Positions 5,335 through 5,831 of a DNA stretch of 5,831 bases are shown piece by piece; within the stretch, counting starts at the first letter, position 1; each line of letters starts with the position of its first letter. The stretch is from an uncultured Clostridia bacterium (GTDB taxonomy: Bacteria > Bacillota > Clostridia > Oscillospirales > Acutalibacteraceae). Below the pieces are notes generated by a model. That model had not been told where the DNA came from. It ran no database searches and saw only the letters and a list, made by a program, of their open reading frames with translations. The position numbers and the translations under genes are program-made. The stretch lies in assembly GCA_947623215.1 (NCBI GenBank), contig CANQGN010000103.1, positions 1 through 5,831 on the forward strand. The letters are read 5' to 3'.

Positions 5335-5831
5335 TCAGCGAATGGGTACCACGTGCGCCGCGTCTTTATAAATATGCCCGGGGGGCACCTCGCCCCGCAC
5401 GCGCGAGAGGGGGTAAACCCGACTGCCGCGCCCAATGACCGCGCCGGGGGTGAGCACGCTGTTGCAGCCTACGTCTGCCAAATCGCCCAGCACCGCCCCC
5501 ACCTTGCGGCGGCCGGTGGGCAGCGCGCCCGCCTGCCCGCGAATTACCACGTTAGAACTGTCTGCCTTTATATTGGCGGTTACGGCGCCGGCGCCCATGT
5601 GGGCCTTGTAGCCCAGCACCGCGTCGCCCACGTAGTTGTAGTGGGGCACCTGCACGCCCTCAAACAGCACGCAGTTTTTCAGCTCGGTAGAATTCCCCAC
5701 CACCGCACCGGCCCCGACGATGACGTTGCCGCGCAGGTAAGCGCCGGGGCGAAGCTCGCACCCCTCGCCCAGCACCGCCGGGCCAACGAGGGTGGCGGAG
5801 GGGGCAATGCGGGCAGTCGCCGCCGCAAACA
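5335..5831 (-). CDS. GlmU-like left-handed beta-helix acyltransferase, 3' part
   Basis: The last 164 codons of a gene that continues past the right edge; the in-window frame begins FAAATARIAPSATLVGPAVL. The hexapeptide-repeat pattern (GPAVLGEGCELRPGAYLRGN, then VIVGAGAVVGNSTELKN) marks a left-handed parallel beta-helix. VPHYNYVGDAVLGYKAHMG corresponds to the GlmU acetyltransferase segment around the catalytic His of the HxxYxGDA motif, followed by GAGAVTANIK. The C-terminus (LTPGAVIGRGSRVYPLSRVR, then GEVPPGHIYKD) matches the short UDP-N-acetylglucosamine pyrophosphorylase-like or sugar acyltransferase proteins of Clostridia rather than full-length GlmU. It probably transfers an acyl group to an amino- or nucleotide-sugar for envelope precursors. 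The N-terminal part and any nucleotidyltransferase domain are outside the window. Confidence 0.85.
   Translation of the reverse strand, partial: FAAATARIAPSATLVGPAVLGEGCELRPGAYLRGNVIVGAGAVVGNSTELKNCVLFEGVQVPHYNYVGDAVLGYKAHMGAGAVTANIKADSSNVVIRGQAGALPTGRRKVGAVLGDLADVGCNSVLTPGAVIGRGSRVYPLSRVRGEVPPGHIYKDAAHVVPIR

Overview
The window looks like chromosome of a GC-rich, Gram-positive anaerobe of the Clostridia, most likely the Oscillospirales (Ruminococcaceae/Oscillospiraceae). The evidence is the strong AGGAGG-type ribosome binding sites, a DUF6106-type membrane protein, type I dockerin modules on exported proteins, and a stand-alone GlmU-like left-handed beta-helix acyltransferase. This placement is inferred from protein style, not from a search. 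There are seven genes, two of them cut by the window edges. No intergenic stretch exceeds about 165 bases.

Left block (1-700, minus strand): the first 25 codons of a probable NAD(P)H-hydrate epimerase (YjeF N-terminal type), preceded in the same direction by a DUF6106-like two-helix membrane protein. A TTGCAT-17-TATAAT promoter sits upstream of the latter.

Centre (805-3838, plus strand): a compact phage-derived trio. It consists of a BppU-like tail or receptor-binding protein, an Amidase_2 endolysin with a peptidoglycan-binding domain and, unusually, a C-terminal type I dockerin, and a Cph1/TcdE-type holin whose GTG start overlaps the endolysin stop. The trio ends at a strong terminator (3852-3899) that may also stop transcription from the right. 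Ordinary chromosomal genes lie directly on both sides, with no integrase, terminase, capsid or other tail gene in view. This looks like an orphan or domesticated tail-plus-lysis cassette rather than a whole prophage.

Right block (3922-5831, minus strand): a secreted protein (signal peptide, CBM9-like domain, helical segment, Ser/Thr/Pro linker, dockerin) downstream of a GlmU-like acyltransferase that runs off the right edge.

The most notable point is that the phage-type endolysin and the convergent secreted carbohydrate-binding protein end in closely similar dockerins. All four calcium loops carry Ala-Ala at the classical cohesin-specificity positions. One reading is that the lysin, released through the holin, docks on the same cohesin scaffold as the host's exported proteins, which would link a holin/endolysin system (compare type 10 secretion) to a cellulosome-like surface complex. 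That link is inference. The sequence itself shows the domain architecture, gene order and local repeats.
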